Of a stretch of DNA of 54,036 nt, positions 45,852-53,880 are shown piece by piece (the stretch's first letter is position 1; the number at the start of each line of letters is the position of its first letter). Source of the stretch: Psychrobacter immobilis (GTDB lineage: Bacteria; Pseudomonadota; Gammaproteobacteria; Pseudomonadales; Moraxellaceae); contig NZ_CAJGZQ010000024.1 in NCBI RefSeq assembly GCF_904846185.1, forward strand, positions 1 to 54,036. The letters are read 5' to 3'. A model generated the notes under the pieces. The model saw only the letters and a program-made list of their open reading frames with translations. It searched no databases and was not told the origin of the DNA. The position numbers and the translations under genes were made by a program.

Positions 45852-47048
45852 ATGTTTGAACGTATCGACTATTACGCTGGTGATCCAATTTTAGGGCTGA
45901 TGGAAAAATATACAGCAGATAACAATCCTAAAAAGGTCAATTTAGGCATTGGTATTTATTATGATGAAAATGGTGTATTGCCTGTACTTGACTGTGTAAA
46001 AACAGCCGAAGAACGCATTGCCGATCCTATTGCGCCGCGTCCATATCTGCCGATGGCAGGCTTACCAGGACATCGTAAAGGCTGTCAGGAATTACTGTTC
46101 GGTAAAGACGCACAGATTTTAAAAGACGGTTTGGTCGCCACTATCGCTACGATTGGCGGTTCTGGCGCGTTAAAAGTCGGCGCTGAGTTCATCCATGAAT
46201 GGTTCCCACAATCTAAATGCTATGTGAGTGATCCAACATGGGGCAACCACATTGCTATTTTTGAAGGCTCTGATGTCGAAGTGGGTAAATACCCGTACTA
46301 TGACAAAGCCAACAGCAGCATCAAGTTCGATGAAATGATTGCGTTTTTTGAGACGTTGAACAAAAATGATGTGATCTTGCTGCATCCTTGTTGCCACAAT
46401 CCAACAGGTCTAGATTTGACCCGTGAGCAATGGGATACCGTGCTGAACGTCATTCAAGCGCGCGAACTGATTCCATTTATGGATATTGCCTACCAAGGCT
46501 TTGGCGAAGACATGGACAGCGATGCTTATGCGATTCGTAAAACTGTCGATATGGGCTTGCCATTGTTTGTCAGCAACTCATTCTCTAAAAACTTATCACT
46601 ATATGGTGAGCGTGTCGGCGGTCTATCAGTTGTTTGTCCAACGATTGACGAGACAGAGCGCGTCTTCGGTCAGCTGAATGCTACCGTACGCCGTATTTAC
46701 TCAAGCCCGCCATCACATGGTGGTCGTGTGGTCGATATCGTTATGAACGACGAAGCACTACATAAGCAATGGGTTGGCGAAGTTTATGCGATGCGTGACC
46801 GTATCAAAGCCATGCGTTTACAGCTAAAATCAGTGTTAGAAGCCAAAATCCCGAACCGCAACTTTGACTATATTACCCGTCAAAACGGCATGTTTAGCTT
46901 TACTGGTCTAACGCCTGAACAAGTCGAACGCTTACAAAGCGAGTTTGGCATTTACATGGTTTCCAACTCACGTATGTGTGTGGCTGGACTGAACACCAGC
47001 AACATCGACTATGTGGCCAATGCCATGGCAGACGTCTTGAAAGACTGA
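45852..47048 (+). CDS. tyrB: Aromatic amino acid aminotransferase
   Basis: This is a pyridoxal-phosphate enzyme of the aspartate/aromatic class I family, 398 residues. VNLGIGIYYDENGVLPVL, the YVSDPTWGNH segment, HPCCHNPTGLDLT, the PLP lysine in SNSFSKNLSLYGERVGG and the substrate Arg in NGMFSFTGL...SNSRMCVAGL fit TyrB. It should transaminate tyrosine to 4-hydroxyphenylpyruvate, the substrate of the neighbouring hpd. AspC activity cannot be excluded. AAGGAAACAAC precedes ATG 45852. A terminator follows. Confidence 0.9.
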   Translation: MFERIDYYAGDPILGLMEKYTADNNPKKVNLGIGIYYDENGVLPVLDCVKTAEERIADPIAPRPYLPMAGLPGHRKGCQELLFGKDAQILKDGLVATIATIGGSGALKVGAEFIHEWFPQSKCYVSDPTWGNHIAIFEGSDVEVGKYPYYDKANSSIKFDEMIAFFETLNKNDVILLHPCCHNPTGLDLTREQWDTVLNVIQARELIPFMDIAYQGFGEDMDSDAYAIRKTVDMGLPLFVSNSFSKNLSLYGERVGGLSVVCPTIDETERVFGQLNATVRRIYSSPPSHGGRVVDIVMNDEALHKQWVGEVYAMRDRIKAMRLQLKSVLEAKIPNRNFDYITRQNGMFSFTGLTPEQVERLQSEFGIYMVSNSRMCVAGLNTSNIDYVANAMADVLKD

Positions 47049-47098
47049 GTGAGCACGCATTAAAGCGGTGCGGTAGTCAGTAATAGCGATTCATAAGA

Positions 47099-47126
47099 AG
47101 GTTGAGCGAGTGCTCAGCCTTTTTTA
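47099..47126 (+). terminator. Rho-independent terminator after tyrB
   Basis: AAGGTTGAGC and GCTCAGCCTT (one G-U pair) form a 10-bp stem with a GAGT loop, followed by six Ts. Confidence 0.9.
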
Positions 47127-47254
47127 TGTCCTGCGTTTTCCTATTTATTTTACCAAAGAACATCAATGTCCCTAGTATCACGTCTCTTTTAAGAAAACAC
47201 TGCACAAAAACCCTTGCAATCTCCACTTTGATAAATTACATTATGCGTAAGTAG

Positions 47255-47271
47255 TTAATTATAACGTAATT
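47255..47271. promoter_or_regulatory. Inverted repeat upstream of fahA, candidate IclR operator
   Basis: TTAATTATAACGTAATT contains the dyad AATTA-TAACG-TAATT and lies 29 bases before the fahA start. TTAATTATAAC recurs at 51544-51554 in the IclR/maiA gap. An IclR-family operator shared by the homogentisate genes is plausible but unproven. Confidence 0.35.
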
Positions 47272-47299
47272 CATTATATGCTTTAGCAAGGAGCAACCT

Positions 47300-48601
47300 A
47301 TGTCAAAGATTGACAACACCCTCACATCCTTTATCGATATCGCCGCTGATTCTGACTTCTCCATTCATAACCTACCTTATGGTATTTTTAGTGATGCCAA
47401 AGACGCTGCTGGTAATAACAAGCGCCGCGCTGGTGTGGCTATCGGTGAGTACGTATTGGATTTGGCTGTGCTCGAAGCAGAAGGTTTACTGAGCTTAGAG
47501 GGCGGTCCATATTTTGATCAACCAACGCTAAACGCTTTTATTGACTCAGGTCGAGACAATTGGACTCAAGCACGAAAAACCATCCAAACCCTCCTATCTA
47601 GTGCCAGCGACGCCTTACGTGATAATCAAGACTTGCAGAAAAAAGCGCTATTTAATCAAGCAGACGTCACCATGCATCTGCCTGTTCACGTCCCAGGTTT
47701 TACCGATTTCTATTCATCTAAAGAGCACGCCACCAACGTCGGCACTATGTTCCGTGATCCAAACAACGCGCTATTACCTAACTGGACTGAAATGCCCGTC
47801 GGCTATAACGGACGCGCCAGCACCGTCATCGTCAGTGGCACTGATGTGATACGCCCCTCTGGTCAATTAAAGCCAAACGCTGACGACCGCCCTATTTTCT
47901 CAGCCTGCAAGCGTTTAGATTTTGAGCTTGAGACTGCTTTTGTAGTTGGTAAAGGTAATAGCATTGGTCAACCAATTGCAGTAGACAATGCCTCTGAGCA
48001 TATTTTTGGCATGGTTTTGCTCAACGACTGGTCAGCCCGTGACATTCAAAAATGGGAATACGTGCCTTTAGGTCCATTTAATGCTAAAACCTTTGCTTCT
48101 GAAGTCTCGCCTTGGATTGTGACTATGGATGCGTTGGCACCTTTTAAAACGGCATGCCCGATTCAAGAGCCAAAACCATTGGCATATCTAAACGAAAAAG
48201 ACAGCAATAATAGCTATGACATTCATCTATCAGTTGAGTTATTGCCTGAAAACTCAGATAGCGCCACTGTGGTTTGTGAGACCAACTTCAAACATATGTA
48301 TTGGTCAATGGCGCAGCAGCTAACCCACCACACCATCACTGGCTGTAAAGTGGAAGTTGGCGATATGATGGGCTCAGGTACGATTTCAGGACCAACGCCA
48401 GATTCTTATGGCTCAATGTTAGAGATTGCTTGGAATGCGACCAAACCTGTCACTTTAAAAGGCGGCGAGACCCGCAGTTTTATTGAAGATGGCGACACAG
48501 TAATCATGAAAGGCTATAGCGAAAAAGACGGCATTCGTGTCGGCTTTGGTGAAGTACGCGGCAAAGTACTGCCCGCGCTTAACTTTGATTTTGACAAATA
48601 G
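47300..48601 (+). CDS. fahA: Fumarylacetoacetase
   Basis: This enzyme hydrolyses fumarylacetoacetate to fumarate and acetoacetate, the last step of tyrosine breakdown. The product is 433 residues, typical of the family. Metal and catalytic motifs: HVPGFTDFYSSKEHATNVGTMF, the GYNGRASTVIVSG block, LDFELETAFVVGKGN, LLNDWSARDIQKWEYVPLGPF and MGSGTISGPTPDSYGSMLE. AAGGAGCAACCT precedes ATG 47300. It is followed 113 bases on by the VOC gene. Confidence 0.96.
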   Translation: MSKIDNTLTSFIDIAADSDFSIHNLPYGIFSDAKDAAGNNKRRAGVAIGEYVLDLAVLEAEGLLSLEGGPYFDQPTLNAFIDSGRDNWTQARKTIQTLLSSASDALRDNQDLQKKALFNQADVTMHLPVHVPGFTDFYSSKEHATNVGTMFRDPNNALLPNWTEMPVGYNGRASTVIVSGTDVIRPSGQLKPNADDRPIFSACKRLDFELETAFVVGKGNSIGQPIAVDNASEHIFGMVLLNDWSARDIQKWEYVPLGPFNAKTFASEVSPWIVTMDALAPFKTACPIQEPKPLAYLNEKDSNNSYDIHLSVELLPENSDSATVVCETNFKHMYWSMAQQLTHHTITGCKVEVGDMMGSGTISGPTPDSYGSMLEIAWNATKPVTLKGGETRSFIEDGDTVIMKGYSEKDGIRVGFGEVRGKVLPALNFDFDK

Positions 48602-48714
48602 TCTAGAAAAAATGTGAGCACTATTGTTTTGAGCTGCCAAGCAACCATCGACCTATAGTCAATCGGTACTGGCAGCCTATTACTCACTGCATTCCCTATC
48701 AAAAGGAGTTTGAT

Positions 48715-49290
48715 ATGAGCTTTAAAATTGAAAAAATCCATCATGTGGCTTATCGCTGCAAAGACGCCAAAGAAACCGTTGAATGGTATCAAAAATACCT
48801 AAACATGGATTTCATCCTTGCATTTGCTGAAGACCACGTGCCTTCGACCAAAGCCTTTGATCCTTATATGCATGTGTTTTTAGATGCTGGTAATGGCAAC
48901 GTATTGGCGTTTTTTGAAGTGCCCAATCAGCCTGAAATGGGTTTTGATCCGAATACCCCAAATTGGGTGCAACACTTAGCCATGAAGGTAAAAGACCGTG
49001 ATGCCTTAATGGCAGCAAAAAAGCATTTAGAAGAAAATGGTATTGATGTGGTCGGCGTGACCAATCACGGTATCTTCCATTCTATCTATTTCTTTGATCC
49101 TAACGGCCATCGTATGGAACTCACCTACGATGATATTACCTCAGAAGAAAAAGTCTCGATGATTACTGAAGCCATGAAGTATGAGATGTTAGAAGAATGG
49201 TCACTTACCAAACGCGCACCAGCTCATACCCAGTTTTTACATGCAGAGGAACTGGCTGAAGCAAGAGAAGGCGCGCCTGTCGGTGAGTGA
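48715..49290 (+). CDS. VOC-family protein with an extradiol-dioxygenase-type active site; candidate homogentisate dioxygenase
   Basis: The product is 191 residues: two beta-alpha-beta-beta-beta VOC modules plus a helical C-terminal tail. The metal set is complete: His10 (KIHHVAYRC), His87 (WVQHLAMKV) and Glu135 (GHRMELTY), the 2-His-1-Glu triad of type I extradiol enzymes. Tyr125 lies ten residues before the Glu ligand, the spacing of the catalytic Tyr of BphC-type enzymes, and His118 is seventeen before it. The gene sits between fahA and maiA, while no cupin-type HmgA is present in the window although all other steps are. I infer that this protein may cleave the homogentisate ring to maleylacetoacetate. 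A glyoxalase-like or unrelated role remains possible. AAAAGGAGTTTGAT precedes ATG 48715. Confidence 0.8.
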   Translation: MSFKIEKIHHVAYRCKDAKETVEWYQKYLNMDFILAFAEDHVPSTKAFDPYMHVFLDAGNGNVLAFFEVPNQPEMGFDPNTPNWVQHLAMKVKDRDALMAAKKHLEENGIDVVGVTNHGIFHSIYFFDPNGHRMELTYDDITSEEKVSMITEAMKYEMLEEWSLTKRAPAHTQFLHAEELAEAREGAPVGE

Positions 49291-49335
49291 TTGACCTGTT
49301 ATTGTGTTCGTTATCTCTTTTTATATGACTAATTA

Positions 49336-49394
49336 GGGCGTGCCATCATTTTAAGACCACTAAATGCATCAATATACTAATTGATGACACGCCC
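49336..49394. mobile_element. 59-bp MITE-like element with IS5-type ends
   Basis: Ends are GGGCGTGCCATCATTTTA on the left and GGGCGTGTCATCAATTAG (reverse strand) on the right, flanked on both sides by TA as a target duplication. The right end matches the IS terminus at the window start (108-127) without a mismatch. No coding capacity. It lies between the VOC gene and the TRAP binding-protein gene, just before the latter's ribosome site. Confidence 0.7.
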
Positions 49395-49433
49395 TAGGTA
49401 GCGAACAATATCTAACCATCATGAAAGGATTCA

Positions 49434-50489
49434 ATGATGAAAATAAGACCCCCTTTAGGAATACTCTTAGCGACCTCGCTCGCGATGACTGGTTGTTCTA
49501 ATAACGACCCAGCAATAAACGCTGATGTAGATACAGGCGATGTGACTACTCTAAGATTCTCACACTTTATGACTGCCAATGACAACATAAACACCGAAGC
49601 ATTGCAGCCATGGGCAAAGAAAATTGAAGAAGAATCAAAAGGCCGCTTAAAGATTGAGATCTACCCTTCTGCTACTCTTAGCAAACCGGGGGCTACTTAT
49701 GATGCTACCGTAAAAGGTATCGTTGATATTGGTATGCAAGCGCAAGGATATACAGCAGGGCGATTTCCTTTGACTCAAATTGTAGAGCTGCCAGGTATCA
49801 CCAATACTGCACAGCAGCAGAGCTGCATACTTCATAAACTGTATGATGATGGTGTCATTAAAAATGAGTACGAAGATACTCACCTGCTAGCGCTGATAGG
49901 CACTGGACAAGGCGCTCTTCATACGGTTGATAAACCCATTCGCACGCCAGCCGATATGAAAGGTTTGCGTATTCGCCAACCTTCGGCCGTTGCTAGCCAC
50001 ATTATCGAGGCGACTGGTGCCGCACCCGTTGGCATGCCTGCCAGTGATACTTATACCTCGCTTCAGCGCGGTGTCATTGACGGACTCAGCTTTACTTGGC
50101 AGCCCATTCAAGCTTTTCGTCTTGATGAGCTCATCAATACACATACCAACATACCTTTTTATAATTCTACTTTTGTTATCAGTATGAACAAAGATAAATA
50201 TGATAATTTGCCCGATGATCTCAAGAAAGTAATTGATGACAATTCAGGTGCCGAGATGGCAGCACGTGTCTCCAAAGTATTTGACGTCAGTAACGCCAAA
50301 GCAATGGCTGCCGCTAAAGAAAAAGGCGATATCATGATCGATATCCCTGATCCACTCAATGACCCAGACTGGAAAGGTCCATTAATGGAAGGCTCGCAGC
50401 ATTACCTTGACGAAGTGAATGCCACTGGTCTAGATGCTAATAATGTATACGAAAAAGCTAAAGCAGCAAGTAGCGCCTGTCTCGTTTAA
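49434..50489 (+). CDS. TRAP transporter substrate-binding lipoprotein (DctP family), orphan
   Basis: The product is 351 residues with a lipoprotein signal (SLAMTGC, Cys21). The DctP fold shows FSHFMTANDN near the start, VKGIVDIGMQAQGY, the LRIRQPSAVASHIIEATGA motif with the conserved carboxylate-binding Arg, and VGMPASDTYTSLQRGVIDG. It would bind an organic acid in the periplasm. The membrane subunits DctQ and DctM are not nearby, so it must work with a distant partner. The setting suggests an aromatic or keto acid, which is inference. A MITE sits directly upstream, so its promoter may have been altered. GAAAGGATTC precedes ATG 49434. Confidence 0.88.
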   Translation: MMKIRPPLGILLATSLAMTGCSNNDPAINADVDTGDVTTLRFSHFMTANDNINTEALQPWAKKIEEESKGRLKIEIYPSATLSKPGATYDATVKGIVDIGMQAQGYTAGRFPLTQIVELPGITNTAQQQSCILHKLYDDGVIKNEYEDTHLLALIGTGQGALHTVDKPIRTPADMKGLRIRQPSAVASHIIEATGAAPVGMPASDTYTSLQRGVIDGLSFTWQPIQAFRLDELINTHTNIPFYNSTFVISMNKDKYDNLPDDLKKVIDDNSGAEMAARVSKVFDVSNAKAMAAAKEKGDIMIDIPDPLNDPDWKGPLMEGSQHYLDEVNATGLDANNVYEKAKAASSACLV

Positions 50490-50570
50490 AGAAGTAAAAT
50501 AATTACGCAGTGGTTTTCTACCAAAAAACAGTCGGTTTATATGGTGAAAATTATGTAGCAAAAGCACCAG

Positions 50571-51458
50571 CTACGCAATTTGATAACGCTGCGCTATCGC
50601 TAGAATTTGCTCAACCACGTTGTGTTGCTCACTCATGGGCAATTGCTCTGTCGTTCCAATGATAGTGATGGCGTATTCTAGTGGTAGTCCTTTGCTAGCA
50701 GTTTTGTCACTAACAGCAGATAAATTAACAGCGCCATTAGCAAACGACGGCACTATGACAGGAATGGTGATGGCATTAATCCCCATGAGCATATCACCCG
50801 TGACCGTCGCATAGCCTTGGGTACGAATCTTGGCTTGCAAATGACTGAAATTCTGCCATTTTTCTGTGATTATTGCTTCATTGTCTGTCTGCCATTCAGC
50901 TGTTACCAATGGCTGAATGACGGCATCTGGCTGATAACTGGCAAATAATTGCCCCGTCGCCGATGTCGTCAGCGGCATACGTGAACCGATACGAGTGATA
51001 ATACTAATCGGGCTATCTGGTTCAACGGACTGAATAATAATAGGACCTTCGCTAAACCATTTGGCAATCTGCACACCGCAATTCAGGGTGTCTTTGATTT
51101 CATTAGCGATGTGCGTCAGCCGCTCTAAAATATTGTTTTGACTAAATCCAGAGTGCCACAATGCTGCCAATGTGTTAACCCTATCGCCTAGCCCGTAGCG
51201 ACCATCATCAAGCTTACGCGCATAGTTTTTACGTATGAGGCTGACCAAATAACGGTGACACTTTGCTGGATGCATTTGCATCACTTGCGCAATATCTTTT
51301 AGCATCATCGGCTCATTATGATCGATAAGAACGTCTAACACCGACAATCCAATCTCCAGTGACTGGACGCCACTTTGACTTTTATTGGTTGTCACGGGAT
51401 TTTCTAAAGGGTTTTCAGCTGCTGGCATATTTTGCTCAATGAGTAATTTACTTGGCAT
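50571..51458 (-). CDS. IclR-family transcriptional regulator
   Basis: The product is 295 residues. The N-terminal winged helix (LEIGLSVLDVLIDHNEPMML, MHPAKCHRYLVSLIRKNYAR) is followed by the IclR effector domain (SRMPLTTSATGQLFASYQP, GYATVTGDMLMGINAITIPV). It is divergent from maiA and near fahA and the VOC gene. IclR-type HmgR controls the homogentisate genes in Pseudomonas putida, so it is the likely regulator here. The start at 51458 has no clear ribosome site; ATG 51428 is an alternative. Confidence 0.88.
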   Translation of the reverse strand: MPSKLLIEQNMPAAENPLENPVTTNKSQSGVQSLEIGLSVLDVLIDHNEPMMLKDIAQVMQMHPAKCHRYLVSLIRKNYARKLDDGRYGLGDRVNTLAALWHSGFSQNNILERLTHIANEIKDTLNCGVQIAKWFSEGPIIIQSVEPDSPISIITRIGSRMPLTTSATGQLFASYQPDAVIQPLVTAEWQTDNEAIITEKWQNFSHLQAKIRTQGYATVTGDMLMGINAITIPVIVPSFANGAVNLSAVSDKTASKGLPLEYAITIIGTTEQLPMSEQHNVVEQILAIAQRYQIA

Positions 51459-51543
51459 ATTAATCTAATATATTCATGAAAAACTGAAATGAAGAGGTAA
51501 CGTCATAAGAGTTATTTAATTGTATAACATACATTTCGTATTA

Positions 51544-51554
51544 TTAATTATAAC
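51544..51554. promoter_or_regulatory. Shared motif in the IclR/maiA divergent promoter region
   Basis: TTAATTATAAC is identical to the core of the inverted repeat upstream of fahA. TTATTAATTAT is also shared with the tyrB upstream region near 45753. These sequences are AT-rich, so chance is possible. Confidence 0.3.
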
Positions 51555-51597
51555 TGCTTATCTCATTCACAACCTACCATAATAAAAGGAATTCACA

Positions 51598-52248
51598 ATG
51601 ATGACACTTTATGGCTACTTTCGCAGCAGCACCTCGTATCGTACTCGCATAGCGATGAATCTCAAAGGCTTAGACTATGACTATATTTCGGTCAATTTAG
51701 CAAAAGATGAGCAGTTAGCAGATGCGTTTAAATCACTCAACCCACAAGGATTGGTGCCTGTTTTACAGACCGATGATTTATTACTATATCAAAGCCCAGC
51801 CATTTTAGAATGGTTAGAAGAGGTTCATTCTGAAAACCCGCTATTGCCTAAAGACGCGGCTGGACGTATGCAAGTACGTGCCATTAGCGCTATGATTGGT
51901 TGTGATATTCATCCTATTAATAATCGCCGTATCTTACAATATCTACGCAATGAGCTGGCGGTAGACGAAGAAAAAGTCATGGCGTGGTGCAACCGTTGGA
52001 TGAGTGAGGGCTTTGCGGCGTTAGAAAAAATACTAGCAAAAGACAAAAGCCGTGGAAAATTTTGCTACGGTGACAGCCCTACTTTTGCAGATTGCTATTT
52101 GATTCCTCAGGTCTCTTCGGCGCGACGTTTTAACGTGGATTTAAGTACCTATCCCAATATCGTCGAAATTGACACGCATTGCCGTACGCTCAAAGCATTT
52201 GCCGACGCTGATCCTAGCATGCAGCCTGATGCGCCCAAGTCTCAATAA
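51598..52248 (+). CDS. maiA: Maleylacetoacetate isomerase
   Basis: This is a zeta-class glutathione transferase that isomerises maleylacetoacetate to fumarylacetoacetate using glutathione. The product is 216 residues. The zeta signature SSTSYRTRIAMNLKG (Ser and Arg of the active site), NPQGLVPVLQTDDLLLYQSPAILEWLEE, and CDIHPINNRRILQYL and SPTFADCYLIPQVSSARRF in the C-domain are diagnostic. AAAGGA precedes ATG 51598. It is divergent from the IclR regulator and supplies the substrate of FahA. Confidence 0.95.
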   Translation: MMTLYGYFRSSTSYRTRIAMNLKGLDYDYISVNLAKDEQLADAFKSLNPQGLVPVLQTDDLLLYQSPAILEWLEEVHSENPLLPKDAAGRMQVRAISAMIGCDIHPINNRRILQYLRNELAVDEEKVMAWCNRWMSEGFAALEKILAKDKSRGKFCYGDSPTFADCYLIPQVSSARRFNVDLSTYPNIVEIDTHCRTLKAFADADPSMQPDAPKSQ

Positions 52249-52272
52249 ATAATCAAACAGGGTGCTTTCAGT

Positions 52273-52323
52273 AAGGGTGTTTTGCTATTAAATGACTAGA
52301 GAATTTAATAACAAAACGCCCTT
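52273..52323 (+). terminator. Long hairpin after maiA
   Basis: AAGGGTGTTTTGCTATTAAAT and ATTTAATAACAAAACGCCCTT form a 21-bp stem with one wobble and one mismatch around a 9-base loop. No clean U-run follows. The likely role is transcript end or stabilisation; the length would also suit a short mobile inverted repeat. Confidence 0.55.
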
Positions 52324-52601
52324 ATAATTTCTGGACTCAGAGCTCAGACAAAGCAATCAAAGCGAATGACTGCCTGAAAACAGGCAAAGCATTGATACTC
52401 TTAAGCCAAACATAGTATTCAATATTTCATCGAATCATCACCTCTACTTTTCATCTCAATATAATATTCCATATATTCAAATTATTGGTTGTATAGCAGT
52501 CAACTGTTGGCTATTCTTGGTATAGGCGTTGTTATATCTCAAATTTAGAATTGATTTTAGATAAACATACTGTTTTATACATTAAAATAAGGTTGGATAT
52601 T
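52324..52601. other. Gene-free AT-rich stretch between maiA hairpin and the monooxygenase gene
   Basis: No gene is seen. The region probably holds the promoter of the following gene. I could not pick a convincing -35/-10 pair over others in this AT-rich sequence. Confidence 0.4.
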
Positions 52602-53783
52602 ATGAGTTATACACCTTTATCAAATAACAAAGACGCTCTACCATCCCATGCCGCTCAAGATATTTATGATTTAGCCCTATCGGCTAGAGAAGAAACAGAA
52701 ACCTGTAGAAAAATTGCACCGACAGTGGTCAAAAAACTGTCAGAGTTGTCGCTATTTAGGATGGGACTGCCAAAATCGTTGGGAGGATGGCAAGGCAATC
52801 CTGTGGAAACATTAAAAGTTTATGAGACGCTAGCCAGTGCTGAAGCCTCAGTTGCTTGGATCGTTTGGAACAATCATTTGGCCTGCACATTTGGACGGTT
52901 TTTAGACGAGCCTAGCATGAAGGAAATATACAGTGACCCCTCTCATGTCTATGCGAACTCTGCACGCCCTGAAGGGATTGCTAAACAAACCGCTGAAGGA
53001 TATACGGTCTCAGGTCAATGGACATTAGTATCAGGTTGTGAATTGGCAGACTGGTTTGTGCTGCGCTGCTTGGTAATATCTGAAGGCTCGCCTACGACCC
53101 TTGGACCGGGTGCAAATCTAAAGTTGTTCTTTATTCCAAAAGAAGATGTGGAAGTGATTGATACTTGGCATGTTGGTGGACTAAATGGTACAGGCAGTCA
53201 TGACATCGTCATCAAAGACGCGTTTGTGCAGGAACGTTATGCGGTCGATTTTGATAGCCCTGTCGCCATCGATAATGCGTATAGCCGCCTACCAATCGGC
53301 TGTATTAATGCCGCTGGCTGTGCAGCGATGGCACTGGGTGTCTTAAAAGCAGCGACAGATGAGTTAATCCAAATTTGCCTTGAGAAAGTAACGCCCGGTA
53401 AAAGCCCAGATTTGCGTGATCGTGCAGCAGTACAAGCGACTATTGCTAAAAGCAAAACACTATTAGCGTCTAGGCGCGCACAACTACACAATAGTGTCGA
53501 GGTATTATGGAACGAAGCACAGCAACAGTATGCCTTTACCGATATACAGCTGGCTGATGTGTGGGCAGCAGCCTGTGAGGCAGCGAGAGAAGCCAGAGCC
53601 ATGGTATCGGAGATTTATGCGGTCGCTGGTACGGTCTCGCTATATAAAAAACATAGAATAGAAAGAGCGCATCGAGACATTCATGCTATTTTACAACATG
53701 GTATCGTGCAGCCACATTGGATGGAGCAAGCTGGCATGGCTTATGTCGGATTGACCCCAAATGCAGCCATGTTCAGAGTATAG
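52602..53783 (+). CDS. Acyl-CoA-dehydrogenase-fold flavin-dependent monooxygenase (group D type)
   Basis: The product is 393 residues in the acyl-CoA dehydrogenase fold: N-terminal helices (KLSELSLFRMGLPKSLGGWQG), middle beta-domain (GYTVSGQWTLVSGCELADWF) and C-terminal helical domain (INAAGCAAMALGVLKAA, RIERAHRDIHAILQHG). The catalytic Glu of true acyl-CoA dehydrogenases is not at its usual place. The pattern is that of HsaA, DszC and indole-acetate monooxygenase, which hydroxylate aromatics using reduced flavin from a separate reductase. No reductase gene is nearby. The position beside the tyrosine genes suggests an aromatic substrate, which is inference. The start is ATG 52602 behind AAGG; the frame is open to 52551. 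Confidence 0.78.
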   Translation: MSYTPLSNNKDALPSHAAQDIYDLALSAREETETCRKIAPTVVKKLSELSLFRMGLPKSLGGWQGNPVETLKVYETLASAEASVAWIVWNNHLACTFGRFLDEPSMKEIYSDPSHVYANSARPEGIAKQTAEGYTVSGQWTLVSGCELADWFVLRCLVISEGSPTTLGPGANLKLFFIPKEDVEVIDTWHVGGLNGTGSHDIVIKDAFVQERYAVDFDSPVAIDNAYSRLPIGCINAAGCAAMALGVLKAATDELIQICLEKVTPGKSPDLRDRAAVQATIAKSKTLLASRRAQLHNSVEVLWNEAQQQYAFTDIQLADVWAAACEAAREARAMVSEIYAVAGTVSLYKKHRIERAHRDIHAILQHGIVQPHWMEQAGMAYVGLTPNAAMFRV

Positions 53784-53802
53784 AATTGCTTTTATAAAAA
53801 TA

Positions 53803-53831
53803 AATAAGCCCTCATAGAATGAGGGCTTATT
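53803..53831 (+). terminator. Rho-independent terminator after the monooxygenase gene
   Basis: AATAAGCCCTCAT and ATGAGGGCTTATT pair perfectly over 13 bp with a three-base AGA loop, preceded by an A-rich run and followed by a weak T-run. It may serve both directions. Confidence 0.8.
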
Positions 53832-53880
53832 ATCGCTTGGCTATTGAGCTAAAGAAAAACAAATCATTGTTAAAAATCAT

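Noticed and set aside
53237..53602. 121-codon minus-strand frame in the monooxygenase gene
   Set aside because: Antisense shadow with Ala/Ser/Cys bias and no ribosome site.
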